Part shown: positions 37,736 to 47,399 of the stretch, one piece after another | Layout of the letters: each line of letters opens with the position of its first letter | Position numbering within the stretch: position 1 is the stretch's first letter | Source: Nitrospirota bacterium | GTDB taxonomy: Bacteria; Nitrospirota; Nitrospiria; Nitrospirales; Nitrospiraceae | DNA: 64,000 bases | NCBI GenBank assembly: GCA_030684575.1 | Contig: JAUXVD010000021.1 | Coordinates: forward strand, 185,108-249,107 | Direction: 5' to 3' | Position numbers and translations under genes: made by a program | Notes under the pieces: model-generated | Told to the model about the DNA's origin: nothing | The model's input: only the letters and a program-made list of their open reading frames with translations | The model's database searches: none

Positions 37736-38178
37736 AAGCCCATTATCTCGGCCATGTGGTGTTCTATGTGAAAGAGCTTGCACGGTCCCTGGCGTTCTAT
37801 CGGGACCTGCTCGGCTTCGAAGAAGTGGGTCGGGTCTTTAATGGAGCAGCAGCGGCGCTCACCTCCGGACGCACACATCACGAGCTGCTGTTGATCCAGG
37901 TCGGCGATGCGCCGGGGCCTCCGTCCGGAAGCCGTCGGGGGCTCTATCATATCGGCATCAAAGTTGGTGACAGCCTCGACGAGTTGCGCGAGGCGAAGCA
38001 GGAATTAGAACGGGCCGGCGTGACGATCGACGGGATGAGCGACCATACGGTGAGCCAGAGCCTCTATCTGCGCGATCCGGACGGGAACGAAGTGGAACTA
38101 TACGTGGATGCCGATGAGTCGGTGTGGAAGAACAATCCGGCGGCCGTTGTGGCGCCGATCAAGCCGTTACAATTATAA
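37732..38178 (+). CDS. VOC family protein 2
   Basis: A 148-residue VOC protein of the catechol-dioxygenase/glyoxalase type. The metal ligands are all visible: HVVFYVKELARSLAFYRDLLG (His), GLYHIGIKVGDS (His) and DPDGNEVELYVD (Glu). This suggests an active metal site, unlike the first VOC gene. Start codon overlaps the stop of the upstream helical-protein gene. Its product may handle electrophiles or aromatic compounds; the substrate is unknown. Confidence 0.85.
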   Translation: MKAHYLGHVVFYVKELARSLAFYRDLLGFEEVGRVFNGAAAALTSGRTHHELLLIQVGDAPGPPSGSRRGLYHIGIKVGDSLDELREAKQELERAGVTIDGMSDHTVSQSLYLRDPDGNEVELYVDADESVWKNNPAAVVAPIKPLQL

Positions 38179-38198
38179 CCTAAGCAGGAGGAGTGAAT

Positions 38199-38435
38199 AT
38201 GGACAAGCCAATGATTGCAGCCAAACAGCCGGCCGTGTTGTCGTTGGATCCCGGCACCTACTATTGGTGTCAATGCGGTCGTTCCAAGACCCAACCCTTT
38301 TGCGACGGATCCCATACGGGCACCGAGTTTACACCGGTGGAGTTTACGACGACGGAGAAGAAGCAGGTTGCGCTCTGTCAGTGCAAGCAGACGAAGACCC
38401 CGCCGTTCTGCGACGGGACGCATAAATCGCTGTGA
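38199..38435 (+). CDS. Double CDGSH iron-sulfur protein
   Basis: A 78-residue protein with two CDGSH (mitoNEET-type) cluster-binding motifs: CQCGRSKTQPFCDGSH and CQCKQTKTPPFCDGTH. Each binds one [2Fe-2S] cluster with three cysteines and one histidine. The ATG at 38199 has GCAGGAGGAG 5 nt upstream; an overlapping GTG at 38193 is less likely. Tandem CDGSH proteins are redox-active electron or cluster carriers. The Rieske-flavodoxin gene follows 50 bp downstream. Confidence 0.95.
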   Translation: MDKPMIAAKQPAVLSLDPGTYYWCQCGRSKTQPFCDGSHTGTEFTPVEFTTTEKKQVALCQCKQTKTPPFCDGTHKSL

Positions 38436-38485
38436 TCGCTCAGGCCTGACAGGTCGGCGATGCGAGATTGCCCTGGGAGTGTCTT

Positions 38486-39592
38486 ATGCCGGACGAACAA
38501 TGGATGGAGCTCGGACAGGTTGACGAGCTGAAGATGAAAACGGTGCAGGAAGTCATGTGCGGTACGACGCCGATCGCCCTCACGTACAAGGACGGGTCGT
38601 TTGCCGCGGTTTCCGGCGTCTGTAATCATGTCGGTGGTCCGCTCGGTGGAGGGACCCTCGACGGCGAGTACCTGGTCTGTCCCTGGCATTACTGGAAGTT
38701 TCATCACCAAACCGGTCAAGGGGAACCGGGATATGAGCAGGATCAGGTCCCTGCCTATGCCACCAAGGTGGATCAGGGACGGCTCTATATCGACCTCTCG
38801 TCGGCGACGAAACGAAAGAAGCAGAAGCACCAGCCCCACCCGCTTGCCCGCCCGGTGGTGCGTCAGCCAGGGCCGATTCGCGTCGTGGGGATCGCGACGA
38901 CGGCCATGACCCTGGAGCATCCACGGTACAGCACCTCCGATGCGATGCTGGAGGTGGCGTTGGACCATGCGCGGACCATGCTCGGGCTGGAGACGCAATG
39001 TATCAAGCTTCGCGAGCTGAACTTTCGCTCCTGCGAGGGCTTCTATTCCAAATCGGCTGAGGCCTGCACCTGGCCCTGCTCGATTACACAGATGGATCCG
39101 ACCGACCAGATGGATCGGGTGTACGAGGCCATCGTCCATTGGGCCGATGTGATTCTCATTTCAACCCCGATTCGCTGGGGCAACGCCAGTAGCCTGTACT
39201 TCAAGATGGTCGAGCGGATGAACTGCATCCAAAATCAGGAGACCATCGCGAATAAACATTTGCTCAAAAACAAAGTGGCAGCATTTATCATCATGGGTGG
39301 CCAGGACAATGTCCAAGGCGTCGCCGGGCAACTCATGACATTTTTCGCCGAAGTTGGCTGCCAGTTTCCGCAGTTCCCGTTCATCGCCCATTCCCGGGGT
39401 TGGAGTGCCGAGGACATGGAGCGGAATGTCAAAGAGGTGCAGAACAGCCAGGAGCTTCGGAAAGGGGCGCAAGAACTCGTAGTGCGCGCTGCGGACATGG
39501 CGAAGCTCATGGTCGGCGGTGAGCTTCCTGAGCATCCGCTCGCCCGTGGCGGACGCAAGGCGCATCAACTGGATCGTGAGCCGACGGGGTAA
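38486..39592 (+). CDS. Rieske ferredoxin - NADPH-dependent FMN reductase fusion
   Basis: A 368-residue protein. Residues 1-110 form a Rieske domain: C46-x-H48 in VCNHVGGPLG and C65-x2-H68 in CPWHYWKFHHQTG, ligands for a [2Fe-2S] cluster. A basic linker (KRKKQKHQPHP) leads to a flavodoxin-like FMN-reductase domain (residues about 130-345) with VVGIATTAMTLEHPRYSTSD, ADVILISTPIRWGNASSLYF and AAFIIMGGQDNVQG. A single chain could move electrons from NAD(P)H via FMN to the Rieske centre, possibly passing them to the neighbouring CDGSH protein. The start at 38486 has GGGAGT upstream. Confidence 0.85.
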   Translation: MPDEQWMELGQVDELKMKTVQEVMCGTTPIALTYKDGSFAAVSGVCNHVGGPLGGGTLDGEYLVCPWHYWKFHHQTGQGEPGYEQDQVPAYATKVDQGRLYIDLSSATKRKKQKHQPHPLARPVVRQPGPIRVVGIATTAMTLEHPRYSTSDAMLEVALDHARTMLGLETQCIKLRELNFRSCEGFYSKSAEACTWPCSITQMDPTDQMDRVYEAIVHWADVILISTPIRWGNASSLYFKMVERMNCIQNQETIANKHLLKNKVAAFIIMGGQDNVQGVAGQLMTFFAEVGCQFPQFPFIAHSRGWSAEDMERNVKEVQNSQELRKGAQELVVRAADMAKLMVGGELPEHPLARGGRKAHQLDREPTG

Positions 39593-39688
39593 CAATCCTG
39601 AGACTCTCGCCTGGTATCGGGGTAGAGAAAGAGACCGGTAAAGAGGTACACTTGCGTTCTGCTTAATGGCCTAAACGGAAGGGTTATC

Positions 39689-40873
39689 GTGACGTTTTTA
39701 CCGAGGCCGCTACATCTCGTATTGATATTTACGCTGCTGCCATTGGCTCTGTGGACTGGCTGTAAACAGGAAGCCGGTTCAATGCCGGCGCAACAACCGT
39801 CGCAGGTCGAAGTGATCACGGTGACTCGTCAGACGATCCCGGACGAACCGGAATTCATCGGACAAGCCGAGGCTTCGCGGCCGGTGGAGATTCGTTCGCA
39901 GGTGACCGGGCTCTTGAAGGCCCTGCTGTATCACGAAGGACGTGACGTCAAGAAGGGGGATCGCCTCTACCAGATCGATCCCGTGCCCTTCCAAGCCGCG
40001 GTGGCCATCGCCAAAGCCAAGATCGCCGAGGCTGAAGCGCGACTCGTGCAGGCGAAACAGGATCTCGCTCGTGTCAAACCGCTCCTGGCGGAGCAGGCGG
40101 TCAGCCAGAAAGACGTGGACGATGCCGTGGCTGGTAACCTGACCGCCAAGGCGCTGGTGCAGGGCGCGAAGGCCGAGTTGATCAAGGCGCAGTTCGATCT
40201 CGACAATACGCTCATCACCGCTCCTATCGCCGGTCTGATCGAACGGAGCCATTATTACGAAGGGCGCCTGGTCTCGGCGCAAACGGATTTACTGACGATC
40301 GTCTATCGCGTCGATCCCATGTATGTGGTGGTGAGTGTCCCGGAGACTTTCATTCTGAAACGGCGGCGGGACATCGAGTCAAAGAAAATTCACCATCCGG
40401 GGGTCTACCAACTCCGAGGCCAGCTCACGATGATGGATGGGACGGTCTATCCTCATGAAGGGGTCCTCGATCTCCTGGAGCCAGGTTTGCAAACGGAAAC
40501 CGGTTCACGTCAAACCAGAATGACGTTTCCCAATCCGCAGCGTACCCTCCTGCCGGGGCAATTTGTGAAGGTGCGATTCACCGGCGACACGAAGACAGAC
40601 GCGATCCTCATTCCTCAACGCGCCGTGTTGCAGGGTCCCCAGGGTCCCTTCGTCTATGTGGTCGGCCAGGACGAGAAGGTCCAGATTCGAGACGTCGCGG
40701 CGTCCGACTGGAAAGGGGACCAGTGGCTTATCGACAGCGGCCTCAATCAGGGCGATCGCGTCGTCGTGAACGGTCTGATGACGATCGGTCCCGGCGCGCC
40801 GGTGAAGGCCATTCCCTGGAGCGCAGGTGCGCCGGCCGCGGATCCAGGTCCCCTCACACCAAAACAAGGATAG
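39689..40873 (+). CDS. RND efflux periplasmic adaptor (membrane fusion protein)
   Basis: A 394-residue lipoprotein adaptor from a GTG start at 39689. The signal peptide ends LPLALWTGC (lipobox). The mature chain has the barrel-hairpin-barrel order of the AcrA/HlyD family: RPVEIRSQVTGLLKALLYHE, a coiled hairpin AEARLVQAKQDLARVKPLLA, and LITAPIAGLIERSHYYEGRLV. It bridges the inner-membrane pump and the outer-membrane channel encoded by the next two genes. The start is 4 bp from the pump gene's other end (40873-40877). Confidence 0.93.
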   Translation: MTFLPRPLHLVLIFTLLPLALWTGCKQEAGSMPAQQPSQVEVITVTRQTIPDEPEFIGQAEASRPVEIRSQVTGLLKALLYHEGRDVKKGDRLYQIDPVPFQAAVAIAKAKIAEAEARLVQAKQDLARVKPLLAEQAVSQKDVDDAVAGNLTAKALVQGAKAELIKAQFDLDNTLITAPIAGLIERSHYYEGRLVSAQTDLLTIVYRVDPMYVVVSVPETFILKRRRDIESKKIHHPGVYQLRGQLTMMDGTVYPHEGVLDLLEPGLQTETGSRQTRMTFPNPQRTLLPGQFVKVRFTGDTKTDAILIPQRAVLQGPQGPFVYVVGQDEKVQIRDVAASDWKGDQWLIDSGLNQGDRVVVNGLMTIGPGAPVKAIPWSAGAPAADPGPLTPKQG

Positions 40874-40876
40874 CCT

Positions 40877-43800
40877 GTGACGTCTCACGTCTTCATCGAC
40901 CGGCCGATTCTGGCCTCGGTGGTGTCCATCATCATTGTCGTGATGGGCCTGCTCGCGCTGCAGTTCCTGCCGGTGGCCCAGTTCCCTGAGATCACGCCGC
41001 CGGTCGTTCAGATTGACGCGGACTATCCCGGCGCCAGCGCCGAAGTTGCGGCCGAATCGGTCGCCAGGCCGATCGAGGTCACACTCCCCGGCATCGACAA
41101 CCTCCTCTATTTCGACTCGACCAGCAGTAATGATGGACATGTGACCATCAAGCTGACGTTTGAGATCGGCACCGATCCGGACATCGCCCAGGTGCAAACC
41201 CAGAACCGTGAAAAGCTCGCGGAGCCGCAACTGCCGGCGGAAGTCATCCGGCAGGGTGTGTCGGTGAAGAAGGTGTCACCGGACCTCGTTGCGGTCATCG
41301 TGCTGAAGTCGACAGATCCTCGACACGATGCCATCTTTCTCTCTAACTACGCGACCCTCCGGCTGGTCGACGACCTGAAGCGGGTCAACGGCATCGGGGA
41401 TGCGGTGGTGTTCGGTCAGCAAAATTACAGCATGCGGATCATTCTGAATCCACTGCACATGGCCAAGCTGGGCCTGATGCCGAACGACATCGCGGCGATC
41501 ATCCGTGAGCAGAATCGCGATTATCCCTCCGGGACGATCGGGCGGGAGCCGGCGCCAAAGGGCACAGAGCTGACCATCCCGATCATCACGAAGGGCCGGC
41601 TGACCGATGTGAAGGACTTTGAGGAACTGATCGTACGCGCCCTGCCGGACGGCTCCCTCGTGCGCCTCAAGGACGTGGCGCGTATCGAGCTGGGCGCCCA
41701 GTCCTATGCCCTGGAAGGCCGATGGAACAGCACCCCCACGACTTTTATCCTGACGTTCCTGGCTCCCGGGGCGAATGCGCTCGATACGATCCGTCGCACA
41801 CGCGCGCAGATGGATGAGCTGGCGAAAAACTTTCCCTCAGGCGTGTCCTACGACGTCCCCTATGACACGACGCGGTTTATCGAAGTGTCGATCACGGAAG
41901 TGATCAAGACCCTGGCCGAGGCCATGGTCCTGGTTGTGCTCGTCGTCTACATGTTTCTCCAAAGCTGGCGGGCCACCATCATCCCCACCGTGGCCGTGCC
42001 GGTCTCCTTGATCGGCACCTTCATCGGACTCTATGCGCTGGGGTTTTCGATCAACACCATCACGCTATTCGGGATGGTGCTCGCTATCGGGATCGTGGTG
42101 GACGATGCGATCGTGGTGGTGGAAAATGTTGAGCGCCACATGCGTGAATCGCGCCTGTCAGCCAAAGAGGCCGCCAAACGGGCGATGAGCGAAGTCACGT
42201 CGCCGATCATCGCCATCGTGTTGGTGTTGGTGGCGGTATTTGTGCCAGTCGGCTTCGTTGGGGGCATCACCGGAGCTCTGTACAAACAGTTTGCCGCCAC
42301 GATTGCCATCTCGGTCACCGTGTCAGGGTTCGTCGCCCTCACCCTGAGCCCGGCGCTCTGTGCGATGGTCCTTGTCCCACAGCATGAACCGAGGGGCGGG
42401 TTCTGGGCCATCTTCGACCGGACGTTCGGTCGGACGCAGCGGGGTTATTCCAGGATTGTCGCGTCGTTTTTGGCGAGGCCCGTACTGGTCATGCTGGCCT
42501 TCGGGGTCCTTCTGGTCATTTCGACCGGGCTGTTCAAGGGGTTGCCGAAGAGCTTTCTCCCTGAAGAGGACCAGGGCTATTTCATCGTGGTGGCACAGCT
42601 CCCGGACGGCGCCTCGAAACAGCGGACCGACGCCGTGCTCGAACGGGTGGAGCGCTATTTTCAATCCAATCCGGCGGTCCATTCGACCGATGCCCTGTCC
42701 GGCCAAAACTTCGTCTTCGGCACCAGAGGGCCCAACTCGGCGACGATGTTCGTGCCGCTGGTCCTCTGGGATGAACGGCCTGAACCACAGAACCATGCGA
42801 AGGCGTTGGTCGGGGCGGCCTTTGGTGAGTTCGCAAAGATTCCTGAAGCGATGCTCCTGGCATTCAATGCGCCGGCGATTCGCGGCGTCGGGGCGGTCGG
42901 TGGATTCTCCGCGCAGTTGCAAGACCCCAGCAGCGGAGACTTTAAGAAGTTTGCGGCGGTTGCACAGCAGTTTGTCGAGCGGGCGCAGAAGGAGCCGGCC
43001 ATTGGCCGGGTGGGGACGAATTTCCGTGTCTCTTCGCCACGGCTCTATGTCAATGTGAACCGGGAACGGGCGAAGGCCCTGGGGATACCGATTTCAGATA
43101 TCTTCGATACCTTGCAGGCCTACTTCGGCAATTTCTATATCAACGACTTTATCAAGTTCGGTCGCGTGTACCATGTGCAGACTGAAGCTGAGGCGGAGTA
43201 CCGGGCCACCCCCCAGGACATTTCGAAGATCTATGTGCGGGCTCAGACCGCCCAGGGCATCAACATGATTTCCCTCGATACCGTCGTGACGACGGAGTTT
43301 CAGAGCGGACCGGATCCGGTGAATCACTTTAATGGGTATAACACGGCCCTGGTGCTGGGTGCGGCTGCGCCTGGGTTCAGTTCCGGTCAGGCGCTTGAAG
43401 CGCTGGATCGCGTGGGCAAAGAGGTGCTCGTGCCGCAGGGCTACGCGATCGACTACAGCAACATCTCCTTTCAGGAGCGACGGGTCGGCGGCCAGTCCGG
43501 CGTGGTCTTTGCGGTGGGATTACTGATGGTGTTTCTGGTGTTGGCGGCACAGTTCGAAAGCTGGGTCGTGCCCTTCGCCGTGATTCTGGCCGTGCCCTTT
43601 GCGATCTTCGGCGCACTGATAGCCGTGTGGATTCGTGGCTTCGAGAACGATGTGTACTTCCAGATCGGACTCGTGACCTTGATCGGGCTTTCAGCGAAGA
43701 ACGCGATTCTGATCGTGGAATTTGCCAATACCCGTTATGAGGCGGGCCAACCCTTGATCGAGGCGGCCTTGGAAGCCGCGAAGTTGCGGTTCCGTCCGAT

Positions 43801-44047
43801 TATCATGACCTCGATGGCCTTCATCTTCGGGATGGTCCCGCTGGTCATCGCGAGGGGGGCCGGGGCCTCAAGCCGTCAGTCGATCGGGACCGGCGTTATG
43901 GGCGGGATGCTGGCCGCGACCGTGCTGGCTATTTTGTTTATACCGCTGTTTTATGTCGTGACCCGCCGGTTGACGCAGCGTCGTGTCGCCTCAGAGTCGG
44001 TGTCCGAGGGACCGCCGATGCCGCCATCGCAGGAGGAACAGGCGTAG
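40877..44047 (+). CDS. RND multidrug efflux transporter (HAE1 type)
   Basis: A 1056-residue AcrB-like permease with a GTG start. It opens with FIDRPILASVVSIIIVVMGL, has the NPLHMAKLGL porter segment, the proton-relay aspartates in GIVVDDAIVVVENVERHM, and the C-terminal ALRFRPIIMTSMAFIFGMVPL-type helix (here KLRFRPIIMTSMAFI). Twelve transmembrane helices and two large periplasmic loops are expected. It exports drugs, detergents or metabolites as a trimer. Substrate range cannot be predicted from sequence. Confidence 0.95.
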   Translation: MTSHVFIDRPILASVVSIIIVVMGLLALQFLPVAQFPEITPPVVQIDADYPGASAEVAAESVARPIEVTLPGIDNLLYFDSTSSNDGHVTIKLTFEIGTDPDIAQVQTQNREKLAEPQLPAEVIRQGVSVKKVSPDLVAVIVLKSTDPRHDAIFLSNYATLRLVDDLKRVNGIGDAVVFGQQNYSMRIILNPLHMAKLGLMPNDIAAIIREQNRDYPSGTIGREPAPKGTELTIPIITKGRLTDVKDFEELIVRALPDGSLVRLKDVARIELGAQSYALEGRWNSTPTTFILTFLAPGANALDTIRRTRAQMDELAKNFPSGVSYDVPYDTTRFIEVSITEVIKTLAEAMVLVVLVVYMFLQSWRATIIPTVAVPVSLIGTFIGLYALGFSINTITLFGMVLAIGIVVDDAIVVVENVERHMRESRLSAKEAAKRAMSEVTSPIIAIVLVLVAVFVPVGFVGGITGALYKQFAATIAISVTVSGFVALTLSPALCAMVLVPQHEPRGGFWAIFDRTFGRTQRGYSRIVASFLARPVLVMLAFGVLLVISTGLFKGLPKSFLPEEDQGYFIVVAQLPDGASKQRTDAVLERVERYFQSNPAVHSTDALSGQNFVFGTRGPNSATMFVPLVLWDERPEPQNHAKALVGAAFGEFAKIPEAMLLAFNAPAIRGVGAVGGFSAQLQDPSSGDFKKFAAVAQQFVERAQKEPAIGRVGTNFRVSSPRLYVNVNRERAKALGIPISDIFDTLQAYFGNFYINDFIKFGRVYHVQTEAEAEYRATPQDISKIYVRAQTAQGINMISLDTVVTTEFQSGPDPVNHFNGYNTALVLGAAAPGFSSGQALEALDRVGKEVLVPQGYAIDYSNISFQERRVGGQSGVVFAVGLLMVFLVLAAQFESWVVPFAVILAVPFAIFGALIAVWIRGFENDVYFQIGLVTLIGLSAKNAILIVEFANTRYEAGQPLIEAALEAAKLRFRPIIMTSMAFIFGMVPLVIARGAGASSRQSIGTGVMGGMLAATVLAILFIPLFYVVTRRLTQRRVASESVSEGPPMPPSQEEQA

Positions 44048-44048
44048 C

Positions 44049-45464
44049 ATGCGCAAGCCACTAGTGATCGGGCTCTCGTGTTTTTTCATGTCCTGCGCGA
44101 TGGGACCGGATTACGAACGTCCCAAGACGGATATGGCTGAGAACTTTCGGATGGCCGACGCATCGCTGGACGCCCCGTCGATCGCGAATTTACCCTGGTG
44201 GGAACTTTTGCGTGATGAGCCGTTGCAACAGCTGATGCGTATTGCGCTGGAAGAAAACAAGGATCTCCAGCGCGCAGTCGCAGTGGTCGATGAATTCCAA
44301 GCCCGCGCGCTGATCGCGCGATCAGACTTCCTTCCCGGAGTCACCGTATCGGGGAATGCTCCGAGCTTCGGACGCAAGGCCACCTTTCTCTTTCCAGGTT
44401 TTGCCAACCCGTTTAACTATTATCTCCAGGGGAACCTGGCGTGGGAAATCGATCTCTGGGGTCGGGTGAGGCGATCGAACGAAGCGGCTCGCGCCGATCT
44501 CCTCTCGAAGGTAGAGAATCGACGCGCGGTGGTGTTGCAACTGGTGAGCGGAGTGGCTGAGAGCTATTTCAACCTGCTGCAGTTCGATATGCAGATGGAT
44601 ATTGCCAAGCGGACGTTGCAATCCTGGGAAGAGTCGGTTCGCATTGCGCAGGCCCGGCTGAAACAGGGCATGACGTCGCGCCTCGATACGGATCAGTTTG
44701 AAGCGGAACGAGCCAATGCCGCTGCTCGGATGGCAGAGCTCGAACGGCAAATGGTGCAGGCGGAAAACCAATTGAGCATATTGCTGGGGCGCAAACCATT
44801 TTCGATTCCCAGGGGCCGTGTGCTCACGGATCAGGTGATGCCGCCCGCCGTACCGGCCGGGCTGCCTTCTGAACTGTTGCAGCGGCGGCCGGACTTGCTG
44901 CAGGCTGAACAGCAGCTCGCTGCCGCAACGGCCCGTATCGGCGTGGCCAAAGCCGAGCGCTTTCCCAAGATTTCGCTCACGGGGTTGCTCGGTGTGGCCA
45001 GTCCGCAACTGTCCCAACTCTTTACCGATCCCGCTGCGTTTGGAGTAGCAGGGGTGGGACTGGCTGCACCGTTGTTGAACGGACAGGTCCTGGGGTTTCA
45101 GCAGGAAGCGGCGGAGGCGCAAGCCAGGCAGGCAGTTGCGCAGTATGAGCAGACGGTCTTGACCGCGTTTCGTGAAGTGGAGGATTCACTTGTGGCGGTG
45201 CGGACGGTGCGAGTGCAAATCGACGCGCAGCAACAACAAGTGACCGCGTTGCAGTCGGCGCTCAAGCTGGCCGAACTCCGGTATAAGGGTGGTTTGGCGA
45301 ACTATCTGGACGTGCTTGTGGCGCGGCGGAATCTCTTCGAGGCGGAACTGTCTCTGACCGGCACGCGCCGTCTGCAGCTGGTCTCGGTGGTCCAACTCTA
45401 CAAGGCTCTTGGCGGCGGCTGGTCTCCGGAGATGGCCCGATCGAAAGACGTGAGCAAAGGATAA
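44049..45464 (+). CDS. RND outer-membrane channel lipoprotein (NodT/OprM family)
   Basis: A 471-residue TolC-like channel. The signal peptide MRKPLVIGLSCFFMSCAMGPDY has a lipobox ending at the cysteine before AMGPDY, and the NodT hallmark GPDYERP follows. The internal repeat of the family is visible as WWELLRDEPLQQLMRIALEE and PAGLPSELLQRRPDLLQAEQ. The ATG sits one base after the pump stop codon, completing a tripartite operon. AGGAGG is 14 nt upstream. Confidence 0.93.
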   Translation: MRKPLVIGLSCFFMSCAMGPDYERPKTDMAENFRMADASLDAPSIANLPWWELLRDEPLQQLMRIALEENKDLQRAVAVVDEFQARALIARSDFLPGVTVSGNAPSFGRKATFLFPGFANPFNYYLQGNLAWEIDLWGRVRRSNEAARADLLSKVENRRAVVLQLVSGVAESYFNLLQFDMQMDIAKRTLQSWEESVRIAQARLKQGMTSRLDTDQFEAERANAAARMAELERQMVQAENQLSILLGRKPFSIPRGRVLTDQVMPPAVPAGLPSELLQRRPDLLQAEQQLAAATARIGVAKAERFPKISLTGLLGVASPQLSQLFTDPAAFGVAGVGLAAPLLNGQVLGFQQEAAEAQARQAVAQYEQTVLTAFREVEDSLVAVRTVRVQIDAQQQQVTALQSALKLAELRYKGGLANYLDVLVARRNLFEAELSLTGTRRLQLVSVVQLYKALGGGWSPEMARSKDVSKG

Positions 45465-45471
45465 TAGGGCT

Positions 45472-46068
45472 ATGGATAAACCGGCAGAGACGCAGTATCC
45501 CATCCACGACCTGTTGCGTCAGCGGTGGAGTCCCCGCGCCTTTGACAATCGGCCGGTCGAGCCGGAGAAGCTTCGCAGTCTGTTTGAAGCGGCTCGTTGG
45601 GCGCCGTCATCGAATAACGGACAGCCTTGGCGTTTTCTGGTTGCGACCAAAGAGCATACGACCGAGTACGAGCGATTGTTCAACTGCCTGGTTGAAGGTA
45701 ATCAGAAATGGGCCTACCGCGCGCCGGTACTGATGTTATCCGTTGCGCAACTTCAGTTCGAGGACGGTTCGCCGAATGCCCATGCGCTGCATGATACGGG
45801 TATGGCAGCAGAGAACCTCGTGCTGCAGGGTACGGCGTTAGGGCTGGTCGCCCATCAGATGGCGGGCTTTCGAAGCGATCAGGCAAGAGCAGACTGTCAT
45901 ATTCCAGAGGGCTATGTGCCGGTGGCCATGATCGCGGTCGGGTATCCGGGGGATCCTGCCGTGTTGTCGGATCGCCTGCGGGCAAGGGAAGTGCAGCCAA
46001 GAGTCCGGAAGCCCCTCACAGAGTTGGTGTACTCGGCAACCTGGGAACAGCCCTCGCCTCTTCTCTGA
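45472..46068 (+). CDS. Nitroreductase family protein
   Basis: A 198-residue flavoprotein of the NADH-oxidase/nitroreductase fold, with RQRWSPRAFDNRPVEPEKL, ARWAPSSNNGQPWRFLVAT (FMN-binding) and a C-terminal GYVPVAMIAVGYPGD. It reduces nitro compounds, quinones or flavins with NAD(P)H. It follows the efflux channel gene by 7 bp, so it is probably cotranscribed, which would link export and reduction of toxic compounds. Confidence 0.9.
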   Translation: MDKPAETQYPIHDLLRQRWSPRAFDNRPVEPEKLRSLFEAARWAPSSNNGQPWRFLVATKEHTTEYERLFNCLVEGNQKWAYRAPVLMLSVAQLQFEDGSPNAHALHDTGMAAENLVLQGTALGLVAHQMAGFRSDQARADCHIPEGYVPVAMIAVGYPGDPAVLSDRLRAREVQPRVRKPLTELVYSATWEQPSPLL

Positions 46069-46239
46069 CAGGGGGGGGTAGGTCGAGAGGCTCTTCGAGG
46101 ATCGAGTCGAAACAGGGTATCCACCAAATCGTAGAGTAGGCAGTGAGTCTTTATCGACTCGCTCGGCTCGCGTATTGTTCTGGTTTCAATGAGTAGTCGC
46201 AGAGAGATATCGGGTACTCAGCAGGGTAAAGGAGATAAC

Positions 46240-46971
46240 ATGGCTTCACTCAGTGGAAAGGTGGCGATCGTGACCGGATCGTCCAGCGGAATTGGGCGGG
46301 CGATTGCGGAGCGTTTGGCCGAAGAGGGCGCGATTGTGGTGGTGAATTACGGGACCAGTACCGAAAAAGCGCAACAGGTCGTCACGGGCATTCAGGCCAA
46401 GGGCGGGAAAGCCGTTGCGGTGCAATCCGACATGAGCCAGGTGGCGGAGGCGCGCCGGCTTGTGAGCGACACGGTGAAGCAGTTCGGGCGGCTGGATATT
46501 CTTGTGAATAATGCCGGGAAGTTTATGCCAAAACCCCTCATGGACACGACCGAAGCCGACTTTGATCAGGTGATCGGCTTAAACGCCAAGGGCCCTTATT
46601 TCGCGATGCAGGAAGCGGCTAAGACCCTTAAAGAGGGGGGTCGCATCGTGAACATTTCCACCGATGGAACCCATTTGAGTTTTCCCGGCGCGACGGCTTA
46701 TCTTGGCAGCAAGGGTGCGCTGGAACAATATACGAAGGGGCTGGCGCAGGAACTCGCTTCACGTGGGATTACGGTGAATACTGTGTCGCCAGGGTTTACG
46801 GAGACAGGCATGATGACAGAGCCGCTTCGCCAGGTCGGTATCCAGATGTCGCCGTTGAAGCGGCTCGGTACACCCAAAGACATCGCCGATGTGGTGGCGT
46901 TCGTCGTCAGCGAGGAGGCCCGTTGGTTGACGGGCCAGAATATTCATGCCGGCGGCGGCATTGTGATGTAG
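46240..46971 (+). CDS. Short-chain dehydrogenase/reductase (FabG-like)
   Basis: A 243-residue classical [23 protein letters not shown] binds NADP, NNAG is present, and the catalytic YxxxK appears as YLGSK in [12 protein letters not shown]. The C-terminal GFTETGMM and [11 protein letters not shown] complete the fold. AAAGGAG precedes the ATG at 46240. It is 10 bp from a RidA gene. Probably reduces a keto or aldehyde substrate; not obviously fatty-acid FabG, since no acp or fabF is next to it. Confidence 0.9.
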   Translation: MASLSGKVAIVTGSSSGIGRAIAERLAEEGAIVVVNYGTSTEKAQQVVTGIQAKGGKAVAVQSDMSQVAEARRLVSDTVKQFGRLDILVNNAGKFMPKPLMDTTEADFDQVIGLNAKGPYFAMQEAAKTLKEGGRIVNISTDGTHLSFPGATAYLGSKGALEQYTKGLAQELASRGITVNTVSPGFTETGMMTEPLRQVGIQMSPLKRLGTPKDIADVVAFVVSEEARWLTGQNIHAGGGIVM

Positions 46972-46981
46972 GAGGAACGTG

Positions 46982-47371
46982 ATGGGACGGCAGAATATTT
47001 CCACTGGTGGCCCTTGGGAAGCGAAGATCGGCTATTCACGGGCCGTACGTGTTGGTGCCTCGATCTCCGTCTCCGGCTCGACGGCGATGACCTCTTCCGG
47101 CCTGGTCGGCAAGGGGGATCCCTATGCTCAAACGATTCAGACCTTCAAAACGATCGAAGCGGCGCTCCAGCAGGCAGGCGCCTCGCTCGCCGATGTCGTG
47201 CGGACGCGCATCTATATGGCGAACATTGATCAATGGCAGGAGGTGGGCCGCGCGCACGGTGAAGTGTTCGGGACTATCAGGCCTGCGACGACGATGGTGG
47301 AGGTGAAGCGTTTGATCGATCCGGACATGCTGGTTGAAATTGAAGCCGATGCCATCCTTAGTCAAGGCTAG
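46982..47371 (+). CDS. RidA family enamine/imine deaminase
   Basis: A 129-residue trimeric RidA-like protein. Visible blocks are RAVRVGASISVSGSTAMT, QTFKTIEAALQQAGASLADV and the catalytic arginine in VVRTRIYMAN; it ends EADAILSQG. RidA proteins hydrolyse reactive 2-aminoacrylate-type enamines. GGAGGAAC lies just before the ATG. The GTG one codon earlier is possible. It follows the SDR gene by 10 bp. Confidence 0.9.
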   Translation: MGRQNISTGGPWEAKIGYSRAVRVGASISVSGSTAMTSSGLVGKGDPYAQTIQTFKTIEAALQQAGASLADVVRTRIYMANIDQWQEVGRAHGEVFGTIRPATTMVEVKRLIDPDMLVEIEADAILSQG

Positions 47372-47399
47372 CGCTTGTTCGACGAGTGGATAGGATCGC

